Shown here: piece after piece, positions 51,047 to 59,531 of the stretch
Layout: each line of letters starts with the position of its first letter
Numbering within the stretch: position 1 is the stretch's first letter
NCBI GenBank assembly: GCA_001602415.1
Contig: CP012155.1
Span: 1,844,718-1,908,717 of the forward strand
Length of the DNA: 64,000 nucleotides
Source: Bacteroidetes bacterium UKL13-3
GTDB taxonomy: Bacteria; Bacteroidota; Bacteroidia; UKL13-3
Direction of reading: 5' to 3'
Translations under genes and position numbers: made by a program
The notes under the pieces: generated by a model
What the model was told of the DNA's origin: nothing
Databases searched by the model: none
The model's input: the letters and a program-made list of their open reading frames with translations, nothing else

Positions 51047-52483
51047 TTATCCCAAACTCTTAATCTCACTCACCAGTTGTGTAAGTGCTTTTTTCGCATC
51101 ACCAAACAACATACTTGTTTTAGGTTTGAAGAATAATTCGTTTTCGATACCGGCATAACCGGCTTTCATTGAGCGCTTGTTTACAATTACATTGGTGGCA
51201 TTCTCAACCTCCAAAATAGGCATTCCATAAATAGGAGAATTAGGATCGGTTTTAGCCGCAGGGTTCACCACATCATTTGCTCCCACAACCAATACCACAT
51301 CAGTTGTGTTAAACTCCGGATTTATTTCTTCCATCTCCACTAACTTATCATAGCTCACATTACTTTCGGCAAGTAATACATTCATATGCCCTGGCATACG
51401 ACCGGCAACAGGGTGAATAGCATACTTCACTTCTACTCCTTCTTTCTCCAACAATTCTTCCAATTCGTGTACCACGTGTTGAGCCTGCGCAACGGCTAAT
51501 CCATATCCAGGAACAATCACAACCTTCTTAGCATATTTCATCAAAATAGCGGCATCACTTGCCGTAATTTCTTTTGTTGACCCTTGGAAAGATGATGAGG
51601 TCGCGGCCTCACCTTTTGCTCCACCGAAATTACCAATCAATACATTTAACAAAGAACGGTTCATCGCCTTACACATCACCATCGTTAGTAAGGTTCCAGC
51701 ACTACCCACCAAAATACCTCCTACCAACATCACTTTGTTATCGTATAAAAATCCACCACAAGCCGCTGCTACTCCTGTAAACGAGTTAAGCAATGAAATT
51801 ACCACCGGCATATCGGCTCCTCCAATTGGCAATACAAATAAAATTCCATAAACGAGTGACAAGGCCAATACCGCGTAGAACATATTTGCATCAACATTCA
51901 CCACGGCCAATACTGCTAGTACAATAATCACCAACATCAAACCAATATTGATAAACTGCTGCGCGTTAAAGGATTTATCTTTTACCTTACCACTTAGTTT
52001 TCCATATGCAATAATACTTCCAGCAAACGAAACCGAACCAATAATCATTCCGATTAAAATTGTAGTTAACTCACCTTTGGGAATAAGTGTCGCGCTATTT
52101 ACAACAGCGTTATAAAAATCATTGTGAGAAGCATCAGTTAAATGTTGAAACTCAATTACGGAAATTAACATGGCACAAGCACCACCCATACCATTAAATA
52201 AACTCACCATCTCGGGCATAGCAGTCATTTGAACACGCTTGGCGGCAATCCATCCCACAACAGTACCCAACATCAATCCTCCAAAAATAAGCGGTAAATT
52301 TTTAAGGTGATTGCCAGATGCATCTGTGTACAAAAAGATGGTACCAAAAATGGCAATCACCATTCCAAATGCTGCAATTAAGTTTCCTTTGCGCGCGCTG
52401 GCCGGATTACCAAGCATTTTCAAACCTAGAATAAATGTGGTTGATGCAATGAGGTAAATGATTTCTAAAATATATTTTGTCAT
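51047..52483 (-). CDS. pntB: NAD(P) transhydrogenase subunit beta
   Basis: A 478-residue membrane protein with about nine helices (domain II) and a C-terminal NADP-binding domain III. Motifs of dIII: VVIVPGYGLAVAQAQ, VAGRMPGHMNVLLAE and LVVGANDVVNPAAK. With PntA1 and PntA2 it couples proton entry to NADPH formation from NADH. It is the last gene of the operon on the minus strand, 80 bp after a broken four-helix-bundle gene. Confidence 0.96.
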   Translation of the reverse strand: MTKYILEIIYLIASTTFILGLKMLGNPASARKGNLIAAFGMVIAIFGTIFLYTDASGNHLKNLPLIFGGLMLGTVVGWIAAKRVQMTAMPEMVSLFNGMGGACAMLISVIEFQHLTDASHNDFYNAVVNSATLIPKGELTTILIGMIIGSVSFAGSIIAYGKLSGKVKDKSFNAQQFINIGLMLVIIVLAVLAVVNVDANMFYAVLALSLVYGILFVLPIGGADMPVVISLLNSFTGVAAACGGFLYDNKVMLVGGILVGSAGTLLTMVMCKAMNRSLLNVLIGNFGGAKGEAATSSSFQGSTKEITASDAAILMKYAKKVVIVPGYGLAVAQAQHVVHELEELLEKEGVEVKYAIHPVAGRMPGHMNVLLAESNVSYDKLVEMEEINPEFNTTDVVLVVGANDVVNPAAKTDPNSPIYGMPILEVENATNVIVNKRSMKAGYAGIENELFFKPKTSMLFGDAKKALTQLVSEIKSLG

Positions 52484-52563
52484 AGTTTGAATTTTAGGTT
52501 CATTTCAATTTATCCAAATTCGAATACTGAAATCCGAAATTCGAAAGAAAGAGAAAATAATTT

Positions 52564-52928
52564 TTATTTTGTTTGTTTCAATTTTTTAAGAATAGACCCC
52601 AAAATTAATATTAGCTCATTTGCTTCCGTTATTAGGTTAGTTCTTTCTGTTTCCAACTCCAATTTAGATTCTGTGTCTAGTAATCTCAACCAAAATTTAC
52701 TTTCTTTCGACTCCTTTCTACAGATTCTTATCTTCATTAACTTATCCTTCTCTCCTAAGCTATCATTTGCTTCTATATAATTTGCTCCAACAGAACCAGA
52801 AGATCGAATTACTTGTTTACCATCCTCCATATTAGCAATAGTTTTAGTTAAACTCTTCACGAATATCCTTACCTGCTGGGCAAAATCAAATGTTCTCTCT
52901 TTAAATTATACGTTTTGGGGCTTATCAT
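52564..52928 (-). pseudogene. Four-helix-bundle (23S rRNA IVS-type) protein, frameshifted
   Basis: The 98 residues from GTG 52860 carry the family core (TIANMEDGKQVIRSSGSVGA, NYIEANDSLGEKDKL, FWLRLLDTES). The expected N-terminus lies upstream in another frame: ATG at 52928 gives MISPKTYNLK, and after one frame shift the sequence continues ERTFDFAQQVRIFV into the body. The shift is at the T run 52900-52902 (plus strand); one more T there would restore a 121-residue protein of normal length. No ATG exists in the body frame. It lies inside the pnt operon. Confidence 0.85.
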
Positions 52929-53002
52929 AAAATAGGACTTTTATTTCATTCTCTTTTCCTTCATTACATTTTTTCGAATTTTATTATTCGAATTTCCCTC
53001 CT

Positions 53003-53305
53003 CTATGATTTTTTCTTTTTAAACATTTCCAACATACGGTCGGTAACCACAAAACCACCTACCACGTTTAACGTTCCCAATACAACTGCAAAAAAGCCTA
53101 GAATTAAGGATGCCATGTGCTCTGCTTGCCCCATAACAATGATGGATCCAATGATTACCACACCATGAATGGCATTGGCACCGCTCATGAGTGGAGTATG
53201 CAATACAGAAGGAACATGTCCGATAAGTTCAATACCCACAAAAATCATTAAGATAATGAGGTATAACATTTCCTTATTGTCAGAAATAAATGCTAGTATG
53301 TTCAT
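53003..53305 (-). CDS. pntA2: NAD(P) transhydrogenase subunit alpha, part 2 (membrane)
   Basis: A 100-residue protein with three hydrophobic helices, matching the separate membrane subunit of three-gene bacterial transhydrogenases (the C-terminal part of E. coli PntA). The segment VPSVLHTPLMSGANAIHGVV is the family mark. It begins 2 nt after the hepT stop codon. Confidence 0.95.
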   Translation of the reverse strand: MNILAFISDNKEMLYLIILMIFVGIELIGHVPSVLHTPLMSGANAIHGVVIIGSIIVMGQAEHMASLILGFFAVVLGTLNVVGGFVVTDRMLEMFKKKKS

Positions 53306-53307
53306 AA

Positions 53308-53646
53308 TTATATATTAATTGTTAAAAGTTGTTGTTTTAATACTGGCAAATAATTTTTATACGTATCGTATACTGTTTCATAGCTGACCCCAAAGTATTC
53401 ATGAACCAAAATATTACGCATTCCTTTTATTTCATTCCATTGGATTGTGTTATGTTGTTCCTTTAGCGTATCAGAAATATGCATTGATGCTTCACCTATA
53501 ATTTCAAATAATTTCACACTAGCAAAACGCTCTGCCACAGTTGAAATAAATTCATCATAGTTTTTATCCCCGATAACAATCTCTAAATCTCTGATTGCAT
53601 CTAACATGTGACCTATTCTCTCGTTATCACCAAGCTTATCTTTCAT
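53308..53646 (-). CDS. hepT: HepT-like toxin (HEPN, DUF86)
   Basis: A 112-residue helical protein of the HEPN RNase superfamily. The catalytic R-x4-H-x-Y motif is intact in GMRNILVHEYFGVSYE. In the MntA/HepT systems HepT is an mRNA or tRNA nuclease, silenced by AMP transfer to its Tyr from the MntA partner. It overlaps the end of mntA by 11 bp and ends 2 nt before pntA2, so it is read as part of the pnt transcript. Confidence 0.92.
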   Translation of the reverse strand: MKDKLGDNERIGHMLDAIRDLEIVIGDKNYDEFISTVAERFASVKLFEIIGEASMHISDTLKEQHNTIQWNEIKGMRNILVHEYFGVSYETVYDTYKNYLPVLKQQLLTINI

Positions 53647-53920
53647 GTATCAATATTTTTTCCGCGTCAACATATGGCTTAATCCGACTAGACAACCCGC
53701 TATGAGGCACAATATCAACCTTTTCTCCAATTAACTCCGCCAAATCATTAATAAATTTAGCATGATCAATAAGGGTTATGCCTCGCTCGAAATCAACCAA
53801 CACATCTACATCATTATAATATTTTTCACCTCTTGCGAATGAGCCAAACAAGTAAACACTTTTTACAGGTTTATCTGTAAAATAGTCTTTGATGATTGAG
53901 ATTATTTCATCCCTTTTCAT
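53636..53920 (-). CDS. mntA: MntA-like nucleotidyltransferase antitoxin
   Basis: A 94-residue minimal nucleotidyltransferase. The active site is YLFGSFARGEKYYNDVDVLVDF, a GS-x9-D-x-D motif (nine by my count; ten is typical), with a later Asp in EKVDIVPHSG. In described systems this enzyme adds AMP to HepT and blocks its RNase. The ATG at 53920 shares one base with the pntA1 stop codon (TAATG), which fixes the start and makes translation coupled. Confidence 0.92.
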   Translation of the reverse strand: MKRDEIISIIKDYFTDKPVKSVYLFGSFARGEKYYNDVDVLVDFERGITLIDHAKFINDLAELIGEKVDIVPHSGLSSRIKPYVDAEKILIHER

Positions 53921-55044
53921 TATGCTGTTGCTGTTTGTAAATTTGGGTGAACTATTTTTTGCTGATGAGTGATTAATGTGCCTTTGGTAATTTCCTCTTC
54001 CAATTCCCATTTCATGCCATCTTTGTTAGATAGATGTGTTAGAAAGTTATATATATTCTTGGCATACAACTCACTTGCATTTTGAGCAAGGGTACTCGGT
54101 AAATTGCTTTGGCCCACAATGGTTACTCCATTTTTAACAACGGTTTTATCCAATTCACTTAATGCACAATTACCACCCTGTTCTACAGCCATATCAACAA
54201 TAACACTACCCAATTTCATCAACTTTACCTGATCTTCTGTAATTAAAACAGGAGCTTTTTTACCGGCAACCAAAGCGGTAGTAATTACCAAATCGGCTTG
54301 TGCTAAACTTTTATTTACCGCCTCTTTTTGTTTGGCTAAATATTCTTCCGAAACTTCTTTAGCATAACCGCCTTCCACTTTCACACCCTCTCCTTTTACT
54401 TCAATAAACTTTCCGCCAAGCGATTCCACTTGCTCTTTTGTTTCGGGACGAACATCAGTAACTTCAACAATAGCACCTAACCGTTTGGCTGTAGCAACGG
54501 CCTGCAATCCGGCAACTCCGGCACCAAAAATTAATACCCGCGAAGGGGTAATCGTTCCGGCTGCTGTCATCATTAACGGAAATATTTTCCCCATCACATC
54601 AGCTCCCATAATCACTGCTTTATAACCTGCCAAATTATTCTGAGAACTCAATGCATCCATACTTTGTGCACGTGAAATGCGTGGCATGGCATCCATTGAA
54701 AAAGCACTGATTCCTTTTTGTGATAGCTCTCTAACTAACTCCGGATTAAACGAATGATAGATATACGAAATCAATATAGTACCCGATTTCATCATTGCAA
54801 TTTCACCAGTTGATGGTGCATTTACCATAATCACAACATCGGCTTGTGCAAGCAATTCGGACTTTGATGAGATCAAAGTACAACCTGCTTGTTGGTAGGC
54901 ATTATCGGAGAAGTTTGAAGTATATCCTGCCTGATTTTCAACCAAACAAACATAACCTTGTTTGATAAATTGTTGCGCAACAGCAGGAGTTAATGCAACA
55001 CGTTTTTCGCCCGACTTTGTTTCTTTTACAACAGCTATTTTCAT
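53920..55044 (-). CDS. pntA1: NAD(P) transhydrogenase subunit alpha, part 1
   Basis: A 374-residue soluble NAD(H)-binding subunit (domain I) related to alanine dehydrogenase. It begins MKIAVVKETKSGEKRVALTP; the dinucleotide loop is VLIFGAGVAGLQAVATAK, followed by VEVTDVRPETKEQVESLGG. It is the first gene of the pnt operon, and the left end of the first IS30 element lies 181 bp before its start codon. Confidence 0.96.
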   Translation of the reverse strand: MKIAVVKETKSGEKRVALTPAVAQQFIKQGYVCLVENQAGYTSNFSDNAYQQAGCTLISSKSELLAQADVVIMVNAPSTGEIAMMKSGTILISYIYHSFNPELVRELSQKGISAFSMDAMPRISRAQSMDALSSQNNLAGYKAVIMGADVMGKIFPLMMTAAGTITPSRVLIFGAGVAGLQAVATAKRLGAIVEVTDVRPETKEQVESLGGKFIEVKGEGVKVEGGYAKEVSEEYLAKQKEAVNKSLAQADLVITTALVAGKKAPVLITEDQVKLMKLGSVIVDMAVEQGGNCALSELDKTVVKNGVTIVGQSNLPSTLAQNASELYAKNIYNFLTHLSNKDGMKWELEEEITKGTLITHQQKIVHPNLQTATA

Positions 55045-55224
55045 GTATAAAATAGTATTAATTGTGTATCGTGAACTAAAGGCTTTTACCTGACATTTCC
55101 AACTTTCGATGCTAATTGCATTGGTAGTTGGTTTTGTTGAGAGAAAATTGGGGTTAAGTGTTGTTTAATTTTAATACTTAGGTGTGTAATAGTTATTATA
55201 TTCCAATTAACTATTCTTAAAATT
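55045..55224. other. pnt upstream region up to the first IS30
   Basis: 180 bp of AT-rich DNA with no gene. It must hold the pnt promoter, but no box matches TAnnTTTG convincingly. Confidence 0.35.
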
Positions 55225-55262
55225 GCTGAGTTCAACAAATAAGTGCAATTTTTAAAAAAAAA

Positions 55263-55298
55263 CAAAAGAAAAAAGCTTTTGAGGGCTTTTTTCTTTTG
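55263..55298 (+). terminator. IS30 leader hairpin
   Basis: A perfect 14-bp stem CAAAAGAAAAAAGC / GCTTTTTTCTTTTG with an 8-nt loop, in the leader of the transposase gene. It lies outside the coding region and would stop transcripts entering from flanking DNA. The equivalent hairpin is present in copy 2. Confidence 0.6.
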
Positions 55299-55326
55299 AC
55301 CAAGTAGTGCAATCTTTGGATTGTCT

Positions 55327-56313
55327 ATGTCAAAAAATTACAAACAGCTCAGTTTAGAGCAAAGATATCAGATTGAATGTTTAATAAAAGCAGGGTTCAG
55401 TCAAAAAAAGATCGCAGAGCAATTAAACGTTCATGCATCAACTATAAGTAGAGAGCTAAAACGTAATATCGCAAAGCGAGGAAAAACGGCAGGAGAGTAT
55501 ATGGCTCTAAATGCACAGCGTAAAACAAATATTAGACATTTAGAAAAGCCTAAATATGAAGTATTTATAAGTAAAATGAAGCTTACCATTAGTAGCTATA
55601 TTAAAAATGAAAGATGGAGTCCTGAATTGATAAGTAACTCCATTAACGATATGGTGAGCCACGAGCGAATCTATCAATGGATATGGGAGTGTAAGCATAC
55701 TAATACGAAAGAAACTAAGCCATATAAGAAGCTGTATCAATATTTAAAGCATGGTAAAAGAAGGCGAAAACGAGGCAATAGAAAAGATAGTAGAGGCGTT
55801 ATTTTAGATAGAACCCCAATAGCTAAACGCCCAGCAATTGTAGCTCAAAGAAAGCGAATAGGAGATATTGAAGTGGATTTAATGATGGGAAGAAATCATA
55901 AAGGAGCATTATTAGTTATGACAGACAGAGCTACTTTACATACCAGACTCAAAAAACTAACGGCAAAGGATAGCAATCAAGTTTATCAAGCCATTATAAG
56001 TAACCTAATGAGGAATAAATACAAGCCTAAAACGTTGACTTTTGATAACGATAAAGCTTTTAGTTGTCACACTAAGGTTGCTAATCGAATGGATGTAAAA
56101 ACTTTTTTCACTAGACCATATACAAGCCAAGACAAGGGAACAGTTGAAAATAGAATTGGGGTGATAAGACGGTTTTTTCCTAAGAAAACAGACCTTACAT
56201 TTGTATCAAATAAACAAGTGCTTGAAGTTGAGCGTAAAATCAATAACAGGCCAATAAGAAAATTTAATTATTTAACCGCTAATCAAGTGCTACTAAAAAA
56301 ATTGCACTTATGA
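55327..56313 (+). CDS. IS30-family transposase, copy 1
   Basis: A 328-residue DDE transposase. The N-terminal helix-turn-helix is LSLEQRYQIECLIKAGFSQK plus the KIAEQLNVHASTISREL helix pair. The catalytic core has Asp in IGDIEVDLMMG, Asp in LTFDNDKAF and Glu in GTVENRIGVIRRFFPK, the IS30 DDE triad. The ATG at 55327 is preferred over a TTG two codons upstream. Complete and probably active. It differs from copy 2 at six residues, among them GFSQ versus GLSQ and KGTVE versus KGIVE. Confidence 0.93.
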   Translation: MSKNYKQLSLEQRYQIECLIKAGFSQKKIAEQLNVHASTISRELKRNIAKRGKTAGEYMALNAQRKTNIRHLEKPKYEVFISKMKLTISSYIKNERWSPELISNSINDMVSHERIYQWIWECKHTNTKETKPYKKLYQYLKHGKRRRKRGNRKDSRGVILDRTPIAKRPAIVAQRKRIGDIEVDLMMGRNHKGALLVMTDRATLHTRLKKLTAKDSNQVYQAIISNLMRNKYKPKTLTFDNDKAFSCHTKVANRMDVKTFFTRPYTSQDKGTVENRIGVIRRFFPKKTDLTFVSNKQVLEVERKINNRPIRKFNYLTANQVLLKKLHL

Positions 56314-56324
56314 CTTGAACTTAC

Positions 56325-56506
56325 ATAATCTAAAAGTATCAAAGAATTATTTCAGCTAAAAGTAAAATATAACTAAGGTTCAACTTGAATACCTTGGTTT
56401 CAAAAATTGTTTTTAGTGCCCACCAAACTCATAATTGGTAATGTTTTTTATGAGATAAACAAGATGATTCTCTAATTTTAAATGAGGTTTTTCATTAAAT
56501 CAAATT
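56325..56506. other. 182-bp segment between the two IS30 copies
   Basis: AT-rich sequence without an open frame of note or a recognised signal. Its origin, core chromosome or Rhs locus, cannot be told from the window. Confidence 0.4.
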
Positions 56507-57601
56507 GTAAGTTCAAGTCATAAGTGCAATTTTTTTAGTAGCACTTGATTAGCGGTTAAATAATTAAATTTTCTTATTGGCCTGTTATTGATTTTACGCT
56601 CAACTTCAAGCACTTGTTTATTTGATACAAATGTAAGGTCTGTTTTCTTAGGAAAAAACCGTCTTATCACCCCAATTCTATTTTCAACTATTCCCTTGTC
56701 TTGGCTTGTATATGGTCTAGTGAAAAAAGTTTTTACATCCATTCGATTAGCAACCTTAGTGTGACAACTAAAAGCTTTATCGTTATCAAAAGTCAACGTT
56801 TTAGGCTTGTATTTATTCATCATTAGGTTACTTATAATGGCTTGATAAACTTGATTGCTATCCTTTGCCGTTAGTTTTTTGAGTCTGGTATGTAAAGTAG
56901 CTCTGTCTGTCATAACTAATAATGCTCCTTTATGATTTCTTCCCATCATTAAATCCACTTCAATATCTCCTATTCGCTTTCTTTGAGCTACAATTGCTGG
57001 GCGTTTAGCTATTGGGGTTCTATCTAAAATAACGCCTCTACTATCTTTTCTATTGCATCGTTTTCGCCTTCTTTTACCATGCTTTAAATATTGATACAGC
57101 TTCTTATATGGCTTAGTTTCTTTCGTATTAGTATGCTTACATTCCCATATCCATTGATAGATTCGCTCGTGGCTCACCATATCGTTAATGGAGTTACTTA
57201 TCAATTCAGGACTCCATCTTTCATTTTTAATATAGCTACTAATGGTAAGCTTCATTTCACTTGTAAATACTTCATATTTAGGCTTTTCTAAATGTCTAAT
57301 ATTTGTTTTACGCTGTGCATTTAGAGCCATATACTCTCCTGCCGTTTTTCCTCGCTTTGCGATATTACGTTTTAGCTCTCTACTTATAGTTGATGCATGA
57401 ACGTTTAATTGCTCTGCGATCTTTTTTTGACTGAGCCCTGCTTTTATTAAACATTCAATCTGATATCTTTGCTCTAAACTGAGCTGTTTGTAATTTTTTG
57501 ACATAGACAATCCAAAGATTGCACTACTTGGTCAAAAGAAAAAAGCCCTCAAAAGCTTTTTTCTTTTGTTTCAAAAATTGCACTTATTTGTTGAACTCAG
57601 C
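56507..57601 (-). mobile_element. IS30-family insertion sequence, copy 2 (inverted)
   Basis: The same element in the opposite orientation, 1095 bp; its A/T run near the outer end is 5 bp shorter than in copy 1. Terminal repeats as in copy 1. ATT stands on both sides (56504-56506 and 57602-57604), which fits a 3-bp target duplication; ATT also stands to the left of copy 1, so the pair as a whole is flanked by ATT as well. Confidence 0.88.
56518..57504 (-). CDS. IS30-family transposase, copy 2
   Basis: A 328-residue copy of the transposase described for copy 1, with all three catalytic acidic residues retained. Six substitutions separate the proteins: Phe/Leu, Ile/Thr, Lys/Glu, Gly/Cys, Arg/Met and Thr/Ile. 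The two genes converge. Confidence 0.93.
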   Translation of the reverse strand: MSKNYKQLSLEQRYQIECLIKAGLSQKKIAEQLNVHASTISRELKRNIAKRGKTAGEYMALNAQRKTNIRHLEKPKYEVFTSEMKLTISSYIKNERWSPELISNSINDMVSHERIYQWIWECKHTNTKETKPYKKLYQYLKHGKRRRKRCNRKDSRGVILDRTPIAKRPAIVAQRKRIGDIEVDLMMGRNHKGALLVMTDRATLHTRLKKLTAKDSNQVYQAIISNLMMNKYKPKTLTFDNDKAFSCHTKVANRMDVKTFFTRPYTSQDKGIVENRIGVIRRFFPKKTDLTFVSNKQVLEVERKINNRPIRKFNYLTANQVLLKKLHL

Positions 57602-57639
57602 ATTAGCTAACATTTCTTTACTACAATTAATTATTTGCT

Positions 57640-58965
57640 ATGCACCGCACCATCGATAACAAAATTTACTACTTGCATGTAGATTATCAGAATAACTTAT
57701 TGGCAATTAGTAATGAAGCCGAGCAGTTATTAGAGCGTATAAGTGGAGTTTACATTGAGCAAGGTCGAAGTGATGCATGGGGCAGGCCAAGAAAAAATAT
57801 TGATTTAGAATACAACTTACCCAATCCATTTGGAGGCAGTAGCAGTTCGTTTACTATGAGAGGCTACACGTTTCACGAACATTTGGAAATGGTAGGATTG
57901 ATAAATATGAATGGCCGTGTATATGACCCAATATTAGGGAGGATGCTAAGCCCGGATAATTTAGTTCCAGACGCAGCCAATACCCAAGGTTATAATAGGT
58001 ATTCGTATTGTTATAATAACCCACTCAAGTACACCGATCCTGATGGAAATGAGCCTATCACTATAAGTGCAATAGTAATTGGAATGGCTTACGGAGCTAT
58101 CATTGGAGCAGGTACTTCAGCAGCAGTATATACTTCATCAAGTTTAGCAATGGGAAACTTCAATGTAAATGATCTTGGAAAAGCCTCACTTATGGGAGCT
58201 ATTGGTGGAGCCGTTGGAGGAGGTTTAGGAGCAGGTTTTGCAGGAAGTGCGTTTGGGCAGTCAATAGGGTTTGGCGTATTGAAAACCACAACGGCCAATG
58301 TTGCAGGAAATTTGGCTTTAGGGAATAAGATGACTGTAGGGTCTTTGGTTGGTAGTATTGCAGGAGGGATTTTGTATGGCTCTATTCCTGGCTTTACGGG
58401 AGTTGCGGGAGGTAGCTTAAAGAATGGAATGATGGAAATGATACATAATACATCAATTAGTGGGGTTACTGGTGGAGTGAGTGGAATCATTGGTGCAGGT
58501 ATTGATGGTAAAGATATGGCTGCCGCCTATGACGCTGGGATTGTGGCTGGTGCGCTTGGAGGGGCTGTTTCATCAGGATTGATGGTTTCTATATTCGGAA
58601 GCGCAGTAATTCCATCAGATAATGTTCGTGATGTTGTTAAAAAATATAATTCTCAGTCCAATAACAATTCGATTTATGCGCCTGTATTCAGACGAGGCGG
58701 ATTATATGGGTTATTTAGCAGCAGAGGAGTTACATGGGGACGCAACTTAGTTGTACCCCAAAATGATCAAGATACATATACTCATGAATATATTCATTAC
58801 TTACAAGCGATTAAGCAAGGTTTTGGTAATATGCAAATGAAAGGTATCTATGAGCAAACAAAATACATAATTAATGGAGAGAATTGGAATCCATATTACA
58901 CAAAAGGAACAAATGAATATTATGCAGAACATCCAAAAGAGTTTTTCAGATTATACAAGCATTAG
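57640..58965 (+). CDS. Orphan Rhs module 1: core fragment plus putative metallopeptidase toxin
   Basis: A 441-residue protein without an upstream Rhs barrel or signal sequence. Residues 1-135 are the end of an Rhs core: YLHVDYQNNLLAI, then the RHS-associated signature GLINMNGRVYDPILGRMLSPD and NPLKYTDPDGNEP, where toxin domains begin. Residues 140-340 are Gly/Ala-rich and hydrophobic, typical of toxin translocation linkers. The last 90 residues contain TYTHEYIHYLQAIKQG, an HExxH zinc-peptidase motif, with later acidic residues in EYYAEHPKEF. Compared with module 2 the core carries an extra 24 bp before DAWGRP. In-frame homology to an Rhs core starts at Phe-Ala-Met, so it is a displaced C-terminal module. 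Confidence 0.8.
   Translation: MHRTIDNKIYYLHVDYQNNLLAISNEAEQLLERISGVYIEQGRSDAWGRPRKNIDLEYNLPNPFGGSSSSFTMRGYTFHEHLEMVGLINMNGRVYDPILGRMLSPDNLVPDAANTQGYNRYSYCYNNPLKYTDPDGNEPITISAIVIGMAYGAIIGAGTSAAVYTSSSLAMGNFNVNDLGKASLMGAIGGAVGGGLGAGFAGSAFGQSIGFGVLKTTTANVAGNLALGNKMTVGSLVGSIAGGILYGSIPGFTGVAGGSLKNGMMEMIHNTSISGVTGGVSGIIGAGIDGKDMAAAYDAGIVAGALGGAVSSGLMVSIFGSAVIPSDNVRDVVKKYNSQSNNNSIYAPVFRRGGLYGLFSSRGVTWGRNLVVPQNDQDTYTHEYIHYLQAIKQGFGNMQMKGIYEQTKYIINGENWNPYYTKGTNEYYAEHPKEFFRLYKH
57781..58055 (+). repeat. Rhs core DNA repeat, copy 1
   Basis: First of three direct copies of the Rhs core end; 275 bp, 11 mismatches to copy 3 by eye, with its last 135 bp almost identical to copy 3. The others are at 61669-61935 and 63680-63954. 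Confidence 0.9.
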
Positions 58966-59467
58966 ATTACTTATGCTTGTACTTTTATTACAATCTACAA
59001 CATGCAGCCCTCTTTATATTCATTGTCGTCTTTATGATAAAGGGCAGAAGGTTAATGAGAATATACCTGTTGGAGGAAAAAATGTCTTACTAAAGGTTAA
59101 TAATTTGATTTACAGACATTATAAGTATGGAGGAAATGCTCTCTCGTTTTCAATGACACTATTTAATCATTCCGATAGTAGTATTTATTTGAATAGAGAT
59201 AGTGTAGTTAAATTAATTACGGATCCTATGGTGGAATATAAAGTAAAGTTATCAAAGGATGAAAATTCAACCGATTCTGAGTTGATTGTAAATAAAATGG
59301 ACTCTGTAAATGTTGACGTATATATTATTTCTGATGCAAGAATTTCCATAGGTGAATTACAAGAAAAAATTAAAAGCAAAAAGATTTCTGTAAGTTTTGG
59401 AGGGGTTTATATTGATGGGAAACAATGGCATTCAGGTTTGTTTCAGGTTGTAATGGACAATGAGTGA
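58922..59467 (+). CDS. Candidate immunity lipoprotein for module 1
   Basis: A 181-residue protein whose start (ATG 58922) lies inside the toxin gene, 44 bp before its end. It has a hydrophobic signal RLLMLVLLLQSTTCSPL with a possible lipobox Cys, and a beta-rich mature part. No family recognised. A downstream ATG at 58973 is possible but gives a poor signal. Its position right behind a toxin domain, with overlap, is the usual place of an immunity gene; a lipid-anchored periplasmic immunity would suit a peptidase acting in the periplasm. Function is inference from context. Confidence 0.6.
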   Translation: MQNIQKSFSDYTSIRLLMLVLLLQSTTCSPLYIHCRLYDKGQKVNENIPVGGKNVLLKVNNLIYRHYKYGGNALSFSMTLFNHSDSSIYLNRDSVVKLITDPMVEYKVKLSKDENSTDSELIVNKMDSVNVDVYIISDARISIGELQEKIKSKKISVSFGGVYIDGKQWHSGLFQVVMDNE

Positions 59468-59531
59468 CAGTTTCTAAAATCATAAATATTGATCAATACC
59501 TATTACTAATTTTAAACAACAAAATGTAAAA

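Larger units (their letters stand above)
55225..56324 (+). mobile_element. IS30-family insertion sequence, copy 1 (about 1100 bp)
   Basis: One transposase gene between imperfect terminal inverted repeats. Inward from the ends both repeats share AGTTCAAnnnATAAGTGCAA followed by TTTTT. The left end starts at GCTGAG (55225) and the right end stops at CTTAC (56324). The same ends bound copy 2. The three bases flanking are ATT on the left and ATA on the right, so no exact duplication is seen for this copy alone. Confidence 0.88.

Noticed and set aside
55225-57601. Composite transposon carrying cargo
   Set aside because: The 182 bp between the IS30 copies hold no gene, so there is no cargo to call.
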